From Modestobacter sp. Leaf380 (GTDB lineage Bacteria > Actinomycetota > Actinomycetes > Mycobacteriales > Geodermatophilaceae), in the NCBI RefSeq assembly GCF_001424485.1, contig NZ_LMQC01000010.1:1-61067 (forward strand): a stretch of 61,067 nucleotides of DNA, written 5' to 3'. The position numbers and the translations under genes were made by a program. The notes beneath the pieces are model-generated. The model made no database searches. It saw nothing but the letters and a program-made list of their open reading frames with translations, and was not told the DNA's origin. Positions 15,521 through 23,551 of this stretch are shown one piece after another; within the stretch, counting starts at the first letter, position 1; every line of letters begins with the position of its first letter.

Positions 15521-17047
15521 TCACCTCAGGACGGCGTCGACCAGGTGCGGGCCCGGCTCGGCGAACGCCCGGCGCAGCGCGTCGGCGAGCTCCGGGCCGG
15601 TCGTCACCCGCTCACCCGGCACGCCCATCCCGGCGGCGAGCGCGACGAAGTCCAGCGACGGCGACCCCAGGTCCAGCAGCCGGCCGGCACGCTCGCCACC
15701 CGCGGTGGCCCCCACGTTCTCCAGCTCACCGGCCAGGATCGCGTAGGCCCCGTTGTCGCAGACCAGCACGGTGACGTCGAGCTGCTCGCGGGCCATCGTC
15801 CACAACGCCTGCACGGTGTACATGGCCGAGCCGTCGGCCTGCACCGCGAGCACCGGCCGGTCCGGGCAGGCCACCGCCGCACCGACCGCCATCGGCAGGC
15901 CGTCGCCGATCGCCCCACCGGTCAACGACAGCACGTCGTGCCGGGCCGCCCCCGCCGTGGCCGGGAACAGCGCGGGACCACTGGTCAGCGACTCGTCGAC
16001 GAGCACCGCGTCCGCGGGCAGCACGGCGGCGACGACGGCGGCCAGCACCTCCGGGTCCAGCGCCCGGTCCGGCACCTCGGGGACGGCGGGCTGGGCCAGC
16101 ACCGGGTCCCCGCCCACCTCGTCGGCCAGCGCGGTGAGCGCGGCCAGCGCCGACTCCCCCGGCTCGGTGAGCACGTCCACCCGGCAGCCCTCGGGCACGA
16201 AGGACCCGGGCACGTCGGGGTAGGCGAAGAAGGCCACCGGGGCGGGGGCGCCGACCAGCACCAGCTGCCGGACGCCGTCCAGCGCGGCCAGCGCCGGCCC
16301 CGGCGGGTAGGGCAGCTTGGGGACGTCGGGCAGCCCGGCGCCGCGCGCCATCCGGGCCGGGAACGTCTGGGCCATCAGCCGCGCCCCGGTGCCGGCGGCG
16401 ACCCGGGCGGCCGCGTGCAGGGACTCGGCGGTGAGCGCGTCCCCGCCCAGGAAGAGCACCGTGTCCCGGTCCAGCGTGCCCGCCAGCGCGGTCGGGTCGG
16501 GCACCTGCGGGCGGGCCCGCCGCCGGAGCGCCACGCCGGGCGAGGCGCCGCGGGACCAGGAGACGTCGGCGGGCAGCACCAGGGTGGCCACCTGGCCACG
16601 GCCGGCGGCGGTGACCGCGTCGGCGACGTCGTCCCCGACCGTGCCGGGGGTCAGCGAGCGGCGGAGCCAGCCGACCGCGCCGGCCAGCGCGTCGAGGTCG
16701 GACTCCAGCGGGGCGTCCAGCCGCTTGTGGGCCAGCGCGTGGTCACCGACGACGACCACCACCGGGGCCCCGCCGCGGCGGGCGTTGTGCAGGTTGGCCC
16801 AGCCGTTGGCGAACCCCGGGCCCAGGTGCAGCAGGGTGGCCGCCGGCCGCCCGGCCATCCGCGCGTACCCGTCGGCGGCCCCGGTGGCCACGCCCTCGAA
16901 GAGCGTCAGCACCGCCCGCATCTCCGGGACGTCGTCGAGCGCCGCCACGAAGTGCATCTCCGAGGTGCCCGGGTTGGCGAAGCACACGTCGACCCCGGCG
17001 TCGACGAGCGTGCGGATGACTGCCTGGGCACCGTTCACGCCTCGCAC
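15521..17047 (-). CDS. Thiamine-diphosphate enzyme, acetolactate synthase large-subunit-like
   Basis: 508 aa, GTG start (17047, or 17038). The N-terminal pyrimidine-binding domain has CFANPGTSEMHFVAALDD and the catalytic Glu in TLFEGVATGAADGYARM. A central transhydrogenase-type domain follows, then a C-terminal PP domain with ADG...N in VLAVQADGSAMY and CDNGAYAIL. The cofactor motif is therefore ADG rather than GDG. The family includes acetolactate synthases, benzoylformate decarboxylases and oxalyl-CoA decarboxylase relatives. No regulatory small subunit is nearby, so a catabolic decarboxylase or carboligase is more likely than isoleucine/valine synthesis. Confidence 0.88.
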   Translation of the reverse strand: MRGVNGAQAVIRTLVDAGVDVCFANPGTSEMHFVAALDDVPEMRAVLTLFEGVATGAADGYARMAGRPAATLLHLGPGFANGWANLHNARRGGAPVVVVVGDHALAHKRLDAPLESDLDALAGAVGWLRRSLTPGTVGDDVADAVTAAGRGQVATLVLPADVSWSRGASPGVALRRRARPQVPDPTALAGTLDRDTVLFLGGDALTAESLHAAARVAAGTGARLMAQTFPARMARGAGLPDVPKLPYPPGPALAALDGVRQLVLVGAPAPVAFFAYPDVPGSFVPEGCRVDVLTEPGESALAALTALADEVGGDPVLAQPAVPEVPDRALDPEVLAAVVAAVLPADAVLVDESLTSGPALFPATAGAARHDVLSLTGGAIGDGLPMAVGAAVACPDRPVLAVQADGSAMYTVQALWTMAREQLDVTVLVCDNGAYAILAGELENVGATAGGERAGRLLDLGSPSLDFVALAAGMGVPGERVTTGPELADALRRAFAEPGPHLVDAVLR

Positions 17048-17132
17048 CCTGGCACCTGGCCGGGCCGCCCGCGCGGTGGTCTGATCAGCGCAGGGGCCGG
17101 CACCGACGCCGGCCCGGAGACCGGAGGTACCC

Positions 17133-17447
17133 GTGACCCACCGCCTGCTCGTGACCTACGGCCAGCCCACCGACCCGGCCGCCTTCGACACGCACTACCG
17201 GGACGTGCACGCCGGCCTGGCCCAGGCGATCCCGGGCCTCGTCCGGTTCAGCACCGGGCACGCCGAGACGATGGACGGCTCGCCGTCCCCGGCCTACCTG
17301 GTCGCCGAGCTGGACTTCGAGTCCGCCGAGGCGATGGCGTCCGGGATGGGCTCGGAGGCCGGGCGGGCGGCCGGTGCCGACGTCGCCACCTTCGCCTCCG
17401 GCGGGGCGACGATGGTGCACTTCGACGTCGCCGAGGTCGCGGTCTGA
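17133..17447 (+). CDS. EthD-family (dimeric alpha/beta barrel) protein
   Basis: 104 aa, GTG start directly after GGAGGT. The sequence LVTYGQPTDPAAFDTHYRDV, followed by HAGLAQAIPGL and AYLVAELDFESAEAMASGMG, is the EthD-type ferredoxin-like fold, which works as a homodimer. Relatives assist P450 or other degradative enzymes, but their chemistry is poorly known. It is divergent from the TPP-enzyme gene across 85 bases. Confidence 0.87.
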   Translation: MTHRLLVTYGQPTDPAAFDTHYRDVHAGLAQAIPGLVRFSTGHAETMDGSPSPAYLVAELDFESAEAMASGMGSEAGRAAGADVATFASGGATMVHFDVAEVAV

Positions 17448-17453
17448 GCTGCC

Positions 17454-17480
17454 GCCCGCCCCGGCAACGCCGGGGCGGGC
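17454..17480. terminator. Strong hairpin terminator after the EthD-like gene
   Basis: GCCCGCCCCGGC (17454-17465), loop AAC, GCCGGGGCGGGC (17469-17480). A perfect 12-bp all-GC stem starting 6 bases after the stop codon. Confidence 0.85.
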
Positions 17481-17528
17481 GTGCCCCGGAGCGCACCGGG
17501 TAGGGGCCCGGCCGACCCTGGAGGCCCC

Positions 17529-18344
17529 ATGAGCGACACCCGTCGCGAGCTCGGCAGCACCGACGACCCGGTCGAGGACGAACTGGGCGACGCGTTCGAC
17601 GCGATCGTCAGCGAGGGCGCCCAGCGCCTGCACCGGACCTGGCGCGAGGTGCTCACCACCGGCCTGGCCGGCGGCCTCGAGGTGGGCACCGGCGTCCTGG
17701 CGCTGCTGGCCGTGCTGGCCGAGACCGACAGCCACCTGCTGGCCGGACTGGCGTTCAGCATCGGCTTCATCGCCCTGCTGCTGGCCCGCAGCGAGCTGTT
17801 CACCGAGGGCTTCCTGGTCCCGGTCACCGCGGTCGCCGCCAAGCGGGCGAGCGGGGCGCAGCTGGCCGAGCTGTGGAGCGGCACGCTGGTCGCCAACCTC
17901 GCCGGCGGCTGGCTGGTCATGTGGCTGGTCGTGCAGGCCTTCCCGGACCTGCACGCCACCGCGGTGGAGTCCGCGGTGCACGTCGTGGACGCCCCGCTGG
18001 ACCTGCGGTCGGTGTGCCTGGCGGTGCTGGCCGGCAGCACCCTCACGCTGATGACCCGGATGCAGCACGGCACCACCTCCGACGGCGCCAAGATCGTCGC
18101 GGCGGTCGCCGGGGCGTTCGTGCTGGCCGGGCTGCAGCTGTTCCACTCGGTGCTGGACAGCCTGCTGGTCTTCGCCGCGCTCATCGCCGGCGCCCCGTTC
18201 GGCTACGGAGACTGGCTGGCCTGGTTCTGGTACACCGCCCTGGGCAACACCGCGGGCGGGCTGCTCGTGGTCACGCTGCTGCGGCTGGTGCGCAGCAAGG
18301 ACCTGCTGCAGCAGGAGCGGGCCGAGGTCGACGCCGGCCGCTGA
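17529..18344 (+). CDS. Formate/nitrite transporter-family membrane channel
   Basis: 271 aa from ATG 17529 with GGAGG 7 bases upstream; the longer frame to 17481 lacks an RBS. After a soluble acidic N-terminus come six membrane segments, at about residues 40-62, 68-86, 110-133, 155-175, 188-212 and 225-250, with the FNT-type ARSELFTEGFLVPV stretch and the Thr/Met-rich AGSTLTLMTRMQHGT half-helix. It belongs to the YfdC-like branch of the FNT superfamily, which includes pentameric channels for small monovalent anions. The ion specificity is unknown. Confidence 0.88.
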   Translation: MSDTRRELGSTDDPVEDELGDAFDAIVSEGAQRLHRTWREVLTTGLAGGLEVGTGVLALLAVLAETDSHLLAGLAFSIGFIALLLARSELFTEGFLVPVTAVAAKRASGAQLAELWSGTLVANLAGGWLVMWLVVQAFPDLHATAVESAVHVVDAPLDLRSVCLAVLAGSTLTLMTRMQHGTTSDGAKIVAAVAGAFVLAGLQLFHSVLDSLLVFAALIAGAPFGYGDWLAWFWYTALGNTAGGLLVVTLLRLVRSKDLLQQERAEVDAGR

Positions 18345-18360
18345 GGAGGACGATCAGGGG

Positions 18361-19059
18361 GTGGCCGCCGACCTCGTCCTGCCCAGCGCCGGGCCCGACC
18401 CGCTCCCGGCCGCGGTCGCCCGCGCCGCGGTGCGCGGCTACCAGCAGGGACGGCGCCCGCTGTGGTTCCGCCCACCGGGCACCCGGGAGGGCCGTTGGGT
18501 GCAGCTGCCCGCGTTCGGCTGGGCCCGCTTCGACCAGGCCCCGACCGGCACGGACGACGCCGACCTGCTGGCCGCCGAGGGCCTGCACGGCCGGCTGGAC
18601 CCGGCGGGCTGGGCCGCCGCGACCGACGCGCTCACCGGGCTGCGACCCCGGGTGGACGCAGCCGTCGACCGGGCCGCGGGACGGTCCTTCGAGCAGCTCC
18701 CGCCCGACGAGCTCTCGGTCCTCGGCGAGCCCGGCACGGTCGGCGCCGCGTTGCGCGGGGTGCAGCGCGAGCCGCTGTACCCCCACGTCAGCGCCGCCCT
18801 GCACCACCGGCACCCGGGTCTCCTGCCGCATGTGGACCGGGTGACCCGGCTGCAGCTGCTGCCGCACGTGGAGGAGGGCGACAGCGACCTGCACGCCGTC
18901 GTCCACCGGGAGCTGCAGGCCAACGCCGCGGCCTTCGCCGAGCTGTCCGGCGACACCGGGCTGACCCCGCTGCGGCTGCACGACGTGCTGGTCTGGCTGG
19001 CCGGCAGCCTGCGGCTGACCCACGCCGTCGCGCTCGGCGGGGGCCCGGGGGACAGTTGA
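18361..19059 (+). CDS. DUF6308-like hypothetical protein
   Basis: 232 aa, GTG start after GGAGGACGATCAGGGG, 16 bases after the transporter gene and so probably in one operon with it. Soluble, helical in the second half. The stretch HPGLLPHVDRVTRL, followed by a conserved-looking LRLHDVLVWLAGSLRLTHA, resembles the DUF6308 family of actinobacterial proteins. I do not know a function for that family. The next gene starts 4 bases after the stop. Confidence 0.65.
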   Translation: MAADLVLPSAGPDPLPAAVARAAVRGYQQGRRPLWFRPPGTREGRWVQLPAFGWARFDQAPTGTDDADLLAAEGLHGRLDPAGWAAATDALTGLRPRVDAAVDRAAGRSFEQLPPDELSVLGEPGTVGAALRGVQREPLYPHVSAALHHRHPGLLPHVDRVTRLQLLPHVEEGDSDLHAVVHRELQANAAAFAELSGDTGLTPLRLHDVLVWLAGSLRLTHAVALGGGPGDS

Positions 19060-19063
19060 GCCC

Positions 19064-20023
19064 ATGCCCCTGATCAGCACGCAGTTCGACGCCACCAGCA
19101 CCGCCCTCGACGTCGTCGCCGGGCACGACCTCACCGGCCGCCGCGCGGTCGTCACCGGCGGTGGGTCCGGGATCGGCGTGGAGACCGTGCGCGCCCTGGC
19201 CGCCGCGGGCGCCGAGGTCACCATCGCCGTCCGCGACCCCGAGCAGGGGGCGGCCGCCGCGCAGGACGTCGTGGGCACGACGGGCAACACCACGCTGCGG
19301 GTCGCCCGGCTGGACCTGCTGGACCTGGACTCGGTCGCGGCGTTCGTCGCCGACTGGGACGGCCCGCTGGACCTGCTGGTCGACAACGCCGGCGTCATGG
19401 CGCTGCCCGCCCTGACCCTCACCGACCGCGGCTGGGAGACCCAGTTCGCCACCAACCACCTGGGCCACTTCGCGCTCACCACCGGCCTGCACGGCGCGCT
19501 GGCCGCCGCCGACGGCGCCCGCGTCGTGTCGGTGTCCTCCGCGGGCCACCTGCGCTCCCCCGTGCACTTCGACGACCTCCACTTCGCCCGGCGCGAGTAC
19601 GACGCCTGGGCGGCCTACGGCCAGTCCAAGACGGCCAACGTGCTGATGGCCGTGGAGGCCACCCGCCGCTGGGCCGACGACGGCATCGTGGCCAACGCGC
19701 TGATGCCCGGCGGGATCATGACCAACCTGCAGCGCCACGTCTCCGCAGAGGTCGTCGAGGGCTGGGAGAAGGCCGACCGCGAGGGCACGATCACCCTGAA
19801 GACCCCCGCCCAGGGCGCCGCGACGACGCTGGTCGCCGCCGTCGCCCCGGAGTTCGCCACCGGCGGGCACTACCTGGAGGACTGCGTCGAGGCCCCGACG
19901 GTCGCCGACGACGCCACCGGCGTGCGGGCCGGGGTCCGCGAGTACGCCCTGGACCCCGGGAACGCGCAGCGGCTGTGGGAGGTCAGCGAGGAGCACCTCG
20001 CCCAGCGCCCCGACGCCGACTGA
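19064..20023 (+). CDS. Short-chain dehydrogenase/reductase (retinol-dehydrogenase-like)
   Basis: 319 aa. Cofactor motif TGGGSGIGVETVRAL (TGxxxGxG, residues 28-42), VDNAGVM for the NNAG-type turn, and the active site SVSSAGH with YGQSKTANVL (YxxxK). The long form with ATNHLGHFALT is typical of retinol/WW-oxidoreductase-like SDRs, which use NADP(H). The N-terminus is longer than in classical SDRs. It follows the DUF6308-like gene by 4 bases and is likely co-transcribed. Substrate unknown. Confidence 0.92.
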   Translation: MPLISTQFDATSTALDVVAGHDLTGRRAVVTGGGSGIGVETVRALAAAGAEVTIAVRDPEQGAAAAQDVVGTTGNTTLRVARLDLLDLDSVAAFVADWDGPLDLLVDNAGVMALPALTLTDRGWETQFATNHLGHFALTTGLHGALAAADGARVVSVSSAGHLRSPVHFDDLHFARREYDAWAAYGQSKTANVLMAVEATRRWADDGIVANALMPGGIMTNLQRHVSAEVVEGWEKADREGTITLKTPAQGAATTLVAAVAPEFATGGHYLEDCVEAPTVADDATGVRAGVREYALDPGNAQRLWEVSEEHLAQRPDAD

Positions 20024-20077
20024 GCCCGTTCCCGGACTCGACCTGCAGGTCCGCGCGTCATCGCGCAGGCTGGGCCG

Positions 20078-21109
20078 GTGAGCAACGAGAAGGGCTACGT
20101 CGAGCCCGGGAAGTCCTTCGAGCGCGACACCAACTACATCCCCGACCGGATCCTGGCCGATGGGTCGCAGGGCTGGCCCGTGGCGGCCGACCGGTACCGC
20201 CTCGTCGTCGCCCGGGCCTGCCCGTGGGCGAACCGGGCGACCATCGTGCGCCGGCTGCTGGGCCTGGAGTCCGCGTTCTCGATGGGGATCTGCGGGCCCA
20301 CGCACGACCAGCGGTCCTGGACCTTCGACCTGGACCCCGGCGGCCGGGACCCGGTGCTGGGCTACGAGCGGCTGCAGGAGGCCTTCTTCGCCCGTGACCC
20401 GGAGTACCCGCGCGGCATCACCGTGCCGGCGATGGTCGACCTGCCGACCGGGGCGGTGGTCACCAACGACTTCGCGCAGATGACGTTGGACTTCTCCACC
20501 GAGTGGACGGCGTTCCACCGCGACGGCGCCCCCGACCTCTACCCCGAGCACCTGCGGGACGAGATGGACGACGTCATGAAGCGGGTGTTCACCGAGATCA
20601 ACAACGGTGTCTACCGCTGCGGGTTCGCCGGCTCCCAGGAGTCCTACGCCAGCGCCTACGACCGGCTGTTCACCGCGCTGGACTGGGTCAGCGAGCGGCT
20701 GGAGACCCGCCGCTACCTGATGGGCGACACGATCACCGAGGCCGACGTCCGGCTGTTCACCACGCTGGCCCGCTTCGACGCCGTCTACCACGGCCACTTC
20801 AAGTGCAACCGGACCAAGCTGACCGAGATGCCGGTGCTGTGGGGCTACGCCCGGGACCTGTTCCAGACCCCGGGGTTCGGCGACACCACCGACTTCCCGC
20901 AGATCAAGCGGCACTACTACGTGGTGCACGCCGACATCAACCCGACGCAGATCGTCCCGGTCGGGCCGGACACCTCGGTGTGGCTGACCCCGCACGGGCG
21001 CGCGGAGCTGGGCGGCTCGCCGTTCGGCGACGGCACCCCGCCCGGGCCGGTGGCCGCGGGCGAGGAGGTCCCGGAGTCCGAGGGCGCCGGGGGCTCCACC
21101 TCGTACTGA
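20078..21109 (+). CDS. Xi-class glutathione S-transferase (glutathionyl- or mycothiyl-hydroquinone reductase type)
   Basis: 343 aa, GTG start. The catalytic cysteine lies in RACPWANRA (Cys48), the CPWA motif of xi-class enzymes such as YqjG and EcM4. The thioredoxin-like N domain is followed by the helical C domain with TEINNGVYRCGFA and YLMGDTITEADVRLFTTLAR. These enzymes reduce thiol conjugates of hydroquinones. As actinobacteria mostly make mycothiol, mycothiyl conjugates may be the true substrates. The last 55 residues are a Gly/Pro-rich extension beyond the usual family end. Confidence 0.92.
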   Translation: MSNEKGYVEPGKSFERDTNYIPDRILADGSQGWPVAADRYRLVVARACPWANRATIVRRLLGLESAFSMGICGPTHDQRSWTFDLDPGGRDPVLGYERLQEAFFARDPEYPRGITVPAMVDLPTGAVVTNDFAQMTLDFSTEWTAFHRDGAPDLYPEHLRDEMDDVMKRVFTEINNGVYRCGFAGSQESYASAYDRLFTALDWVSERLETRRYLMGDTITEADVRLFTTLARFDAVYHGHFKCNRTKLTEMPVLWGYARDLFQTPGFGDTTDFPQIKRHYYVVHADINPTQIVPVGPDTSVWLTPHGRAELGGSPFGDGTPPGPVAAGEEVPESEGAGGSTSY

Positions 21110-21112
21110 GGC

Positions 21113-21862
21113 TCAGTCCAGCAGCGGGGCCAGGGCGGCGGCGCACTCCTGCGCCGCCGCCAGGTACTCCACCGGCACGACGCCGCGGGCCGAGCTGACC
21201 GCGACCGCGGCGACCAGCAGGCCGGTGGCCCCGCGCACGGGCACCGCGAGGCACGCGACCCCCTCGTGCAGCTGACCGCTCTGCCCGGCCCAGCCGTGCG
21301 CCCGCACCTGACCCAGGCAGGCCTCGACGTCGGCGGGGCGGGTCGGGGTGGCAGCGGTGAGCGCGACCAGCCGGCCCGGGTGGTGCACCGCGTCCCGCCA
21401 GTCGTCCTCCTCGGCCAGCACCAGGTGGCCGACGGCGGTGGCGTGCAGGTGGCCCTCGACGAGGCCCACCGAGGCCAGCGGCAGGTCGGGGTCGACGTCC
21501 GCGCAGCGCAGCGTGGCCCCGGCGACCAGCACCAGGTGGACGCCGGCCCGGACCTGCCCGCGCAGGCCGCCGAGGACGTCGCGGGCCGCCGTCGGGACCC
21601 GGGCGGGGGCGATGGCGCCGGCCAGCCCGGCGACCTTGGCGCCGAGCGCGAAGCCGTGCAGGTCGGGGAGCCGGACCAGGTACTCCTCGCCGACCAGCAG
21701 GTTCAGCAGCCGGTACGTGGTGGCCGGGGGCATGCCGAGGGCCTCGGCGACCTCCTTGGCGTTGACCCCGGCACCGGCCCGGGCCACCTCCTCCAGCACG
21801 GCCAGCGCCGAGCGCACCGCCTGGGGCTGGCGGCCGGTGACACCGCGGTCGACGTCGGTCAC
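21113..21862 (-). CDS. IclR-family transcriptional regulator
   Basis: 249 aa from GTG 21862, overlapping the permease stop (GTGA). The N-terminal winged HTH (AVRSALAVLEEVARAGAGVN, then KEVAEALGMPPATTYRLLNLL, residues 12-55) is followed by the GAF-like effector domain (VEGHLHATAVGHLVLAEED, LAVPVRGATGLLVAAVAVS). It probably senses an amine or its aldehyde/acid product and controls the permease-amine oxidase cluster next to it. Third-position GC and length are normal. Confidence 0.9.
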   Translation of the reverse strand: MTDVDRGVTGRQPQAVRSALAVLEEVARAGAGVNAKEVAEALGMPPATTYRLLNLLVGEEYLVRLPDLHGFALGAKVAGLAGAIAPARVPTAARDVLGGLRGQVRAGVHLVLVAGATLRCADVDPDLPLASVGLVEGHLHATAVGHLVLAEEDDWRDAVHHPGRLVALTAATPTRPADVEACLGQVRAHGWAGQSGQLHEGVACLAVPVRGATGLLVAAVAVSSARGVVPVEYLAAAQECAAALAPLLD

Positions 21863-23316
21863 CGCCGCACCCCCTGCCCGGGCAGCAGCGAGGACGCCGT
21901 CGCCTGGTCGTAGACGCCGACCCGGGCCAGCCGCTCGGGCGCCCGCCGCGCCAGCACCGCCCACAGCACCGGTCCGGGCAGCCAGGCCACGGCGAAGACC
22001 ACGACCATCGCGCCGCTGCCGGCCCACGACGCCCCTGCCAGCGCGACCACCAGCACCCCGCTGGCCAGCGCGGCGGCCGTCACCCCGCCCGCGAGCGCCG
22101 GCCGGGTGAGCTCGCCGATCCGGTGCAGGAACAGCGGCATCGCGGCGGCGGCCAGGGCGTAGGCCAGCACGTAGCCCAGCGCCGAGACGGTCAACGAGGC
22201 CGCCAGCACGTCCCGGGCCCGGGCACCGCTGCCCAGCGCGACCGCGGGCACCCCGACCAGCACGGGCAGCACGACCGCCAGCGCGACCGCCGGGGTGCTG
22301 AAGCGGCGGTGCGTGCGCCCCAGCGCCCGGGGCAGCACGCCCTCCCGCGACATCGAGAACAGCACCCGGGACAGCGCGTTGGTGGAGCCGGTGACGCAGG
22401 CGAAGAACGAGGCCGCGATGCCGGCGTCCAGCAGCCGGGACAGCGCGCCGAGACCCTCGGCGTCGGCGAGCCGGGCGACCGGCACGTCGCTGGTGAGCAC
22501 CTCCACCGGGGCCGCGCTCAGCAGGACGACCTGGGCCAGCCCGGCCGCCAGGAACAGCACGCCCGCGGCGACCGGCGTCCACAACACCGCCCGGGGGACG
22601 ACGACCAGCGGCCGGCGGGCCTCCACGCCCAGGGTGGCCGCGCTCTCGAAGCCCATGAAGGCGGCCACCGCCAGCACCACCCCGGTCGCCACCCCACCGG
22701 CGGTCACCGGGCCCTCCACGACGGCGGCACCGGTGCCGGTGCCGCCGTCGTGGGCCACCAGCAGCACCCCGAGGACGACGACGACCACCGCGACCGAGAC
22801 GACCTCCAGGGCCAGCGCGACGCGCGCGGACAGCCGGATGCCGCGCACCGTGGTCAGCGTGGCCAGCGCCCCGATGCCCAGCGCGAGCAGGGCCGGCGAC
22901 CAGCCCGTCGGCGGCAGGCCGGTGGCCGAGGTCAGGTAGGCGACCGAGCCGACCAGGGCGGACACCGCCACCGCCGCGTAGCCCACGACCAGAGCCCACC
23001 CGGCCAGCAGCGCACCACCGGGGCCCAGGCCCTTGGCCGTGTAGCTGTAGACCCCGCCGACGGCGGCCATCCGGCGGGCGAAGTGGGTCAGGCACCAGCC
23101 GACCAGCACCACCAGCGCCGTCCCGGCCAGCATGACCGGCAGCGTGGCCGCGCCGGCCTGCACCATGACGATGGAGGGCACCGCGACCACGGCGGCCGAG
23201 GGGGCCAGCGCGCTCACCGACTGGGCGAGCACCTCCGCGACGCTCAGCCCGCGCCGGCGCAGACCCGCTACGGGCGAGCGGACGGGGAGCTCACCGAGCG
23301 GAGCACGCTGGGTCAC
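21859..23316 (-). CDS. APC-superfamily amino acid/polyamine permease
   Basis: 485 aa from GTG 23316 with a very good GGAGGA 4 bases upstream; the frame continues open to 23727 but only as shadow. Twelve hydrophobic segments. TM1 opens with SVSALAPSAAVVAVPSIV, the discontinuous helix that binds the substrate amine, and FMGFESAATLGVEARRP is the conserved loop of the family. It imports an amine or amino acid with protons. Translationally coupled to the IclR gene and divergent from a second APC permease. Confidence 0.9.
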   Translation of the reverse strand: MTQRAPLGELPVRSPVAGLRRRGLSVAEVLAQSVSALAPSAAVVAVPSIVMVQAGAATLPVMLAGTALVVLVGWCLTHFARRMAAVGGVYSYTAKGLGPGGALLAGWALVVGYAAVAVSALVGSVAYLTSATGLPPTGWSPALLALGIGALATLTTVRGIRLSARVALALEVVSVAVVVVVLGVLLVAHDGGTGTGAAVVEGPVTAGGVATGVVLAVAAFMGFESAATLGVEARRPLVVVPRAVLWTPVAAGVLFLAAGLAQVVLLSAAPVEVLTSDVPVARLADAEGLGALSRLLDAGIAASFFACVTGSTNALSRVLFSMSREGVLPRALGRTHRRFSTPAVALAVVLPVLVGVPAVALGSGARARDVLAASLTVSALGYVLAYALAAAAMPLFLHRIGELTRPALAGGVTAAALASGVLVVALAGASWAGSGAMVVVFAVAWLPGPVLWAVLARRAPERLARVGVYDQATASSLLPGQGVRR

Positions 23317-23480
23317 GGTCCTCCTCCGGGCGGCACGGCGACGACCCGGGGGCAGCCGGGTGGAGGCGCAGCGTAGCCAGCCCGGGGCGCGGACAGGTGT
23401 CCCCCAGCGTGTCCCCGAATGAGAATCACCGGGCCCCGCCGTCCCGTTCGGTGTCACGGGGATGTTGCGCACAGATGACG

Positions 23481-23502
23481 GGCGTGTAACCGGGGTCACG
23501 CC
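23481..23502. promoter_or_regulatory. Candidate operator in the divergent permease promoter region
   Basis: GGCGTG (23481-23486) and CACGCC (23497-23502), an imperfect dyad whose inner bases (TAACC/GGGT) also pair partly. It lies between the two divergent APC permease genes, 50 bases before the GTG at 23552. The IclR protein encoded at 21113 is the obvious candidate to bind it. The dyad is short and the region is GC-rich, so chance is possible. Confidence 0.3.
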
Positions 23503-23551
23503 TGGGAGGGCCAGTCTCGGCAGCCACCACCCGCCGTCCCCGAGGAGCCCC

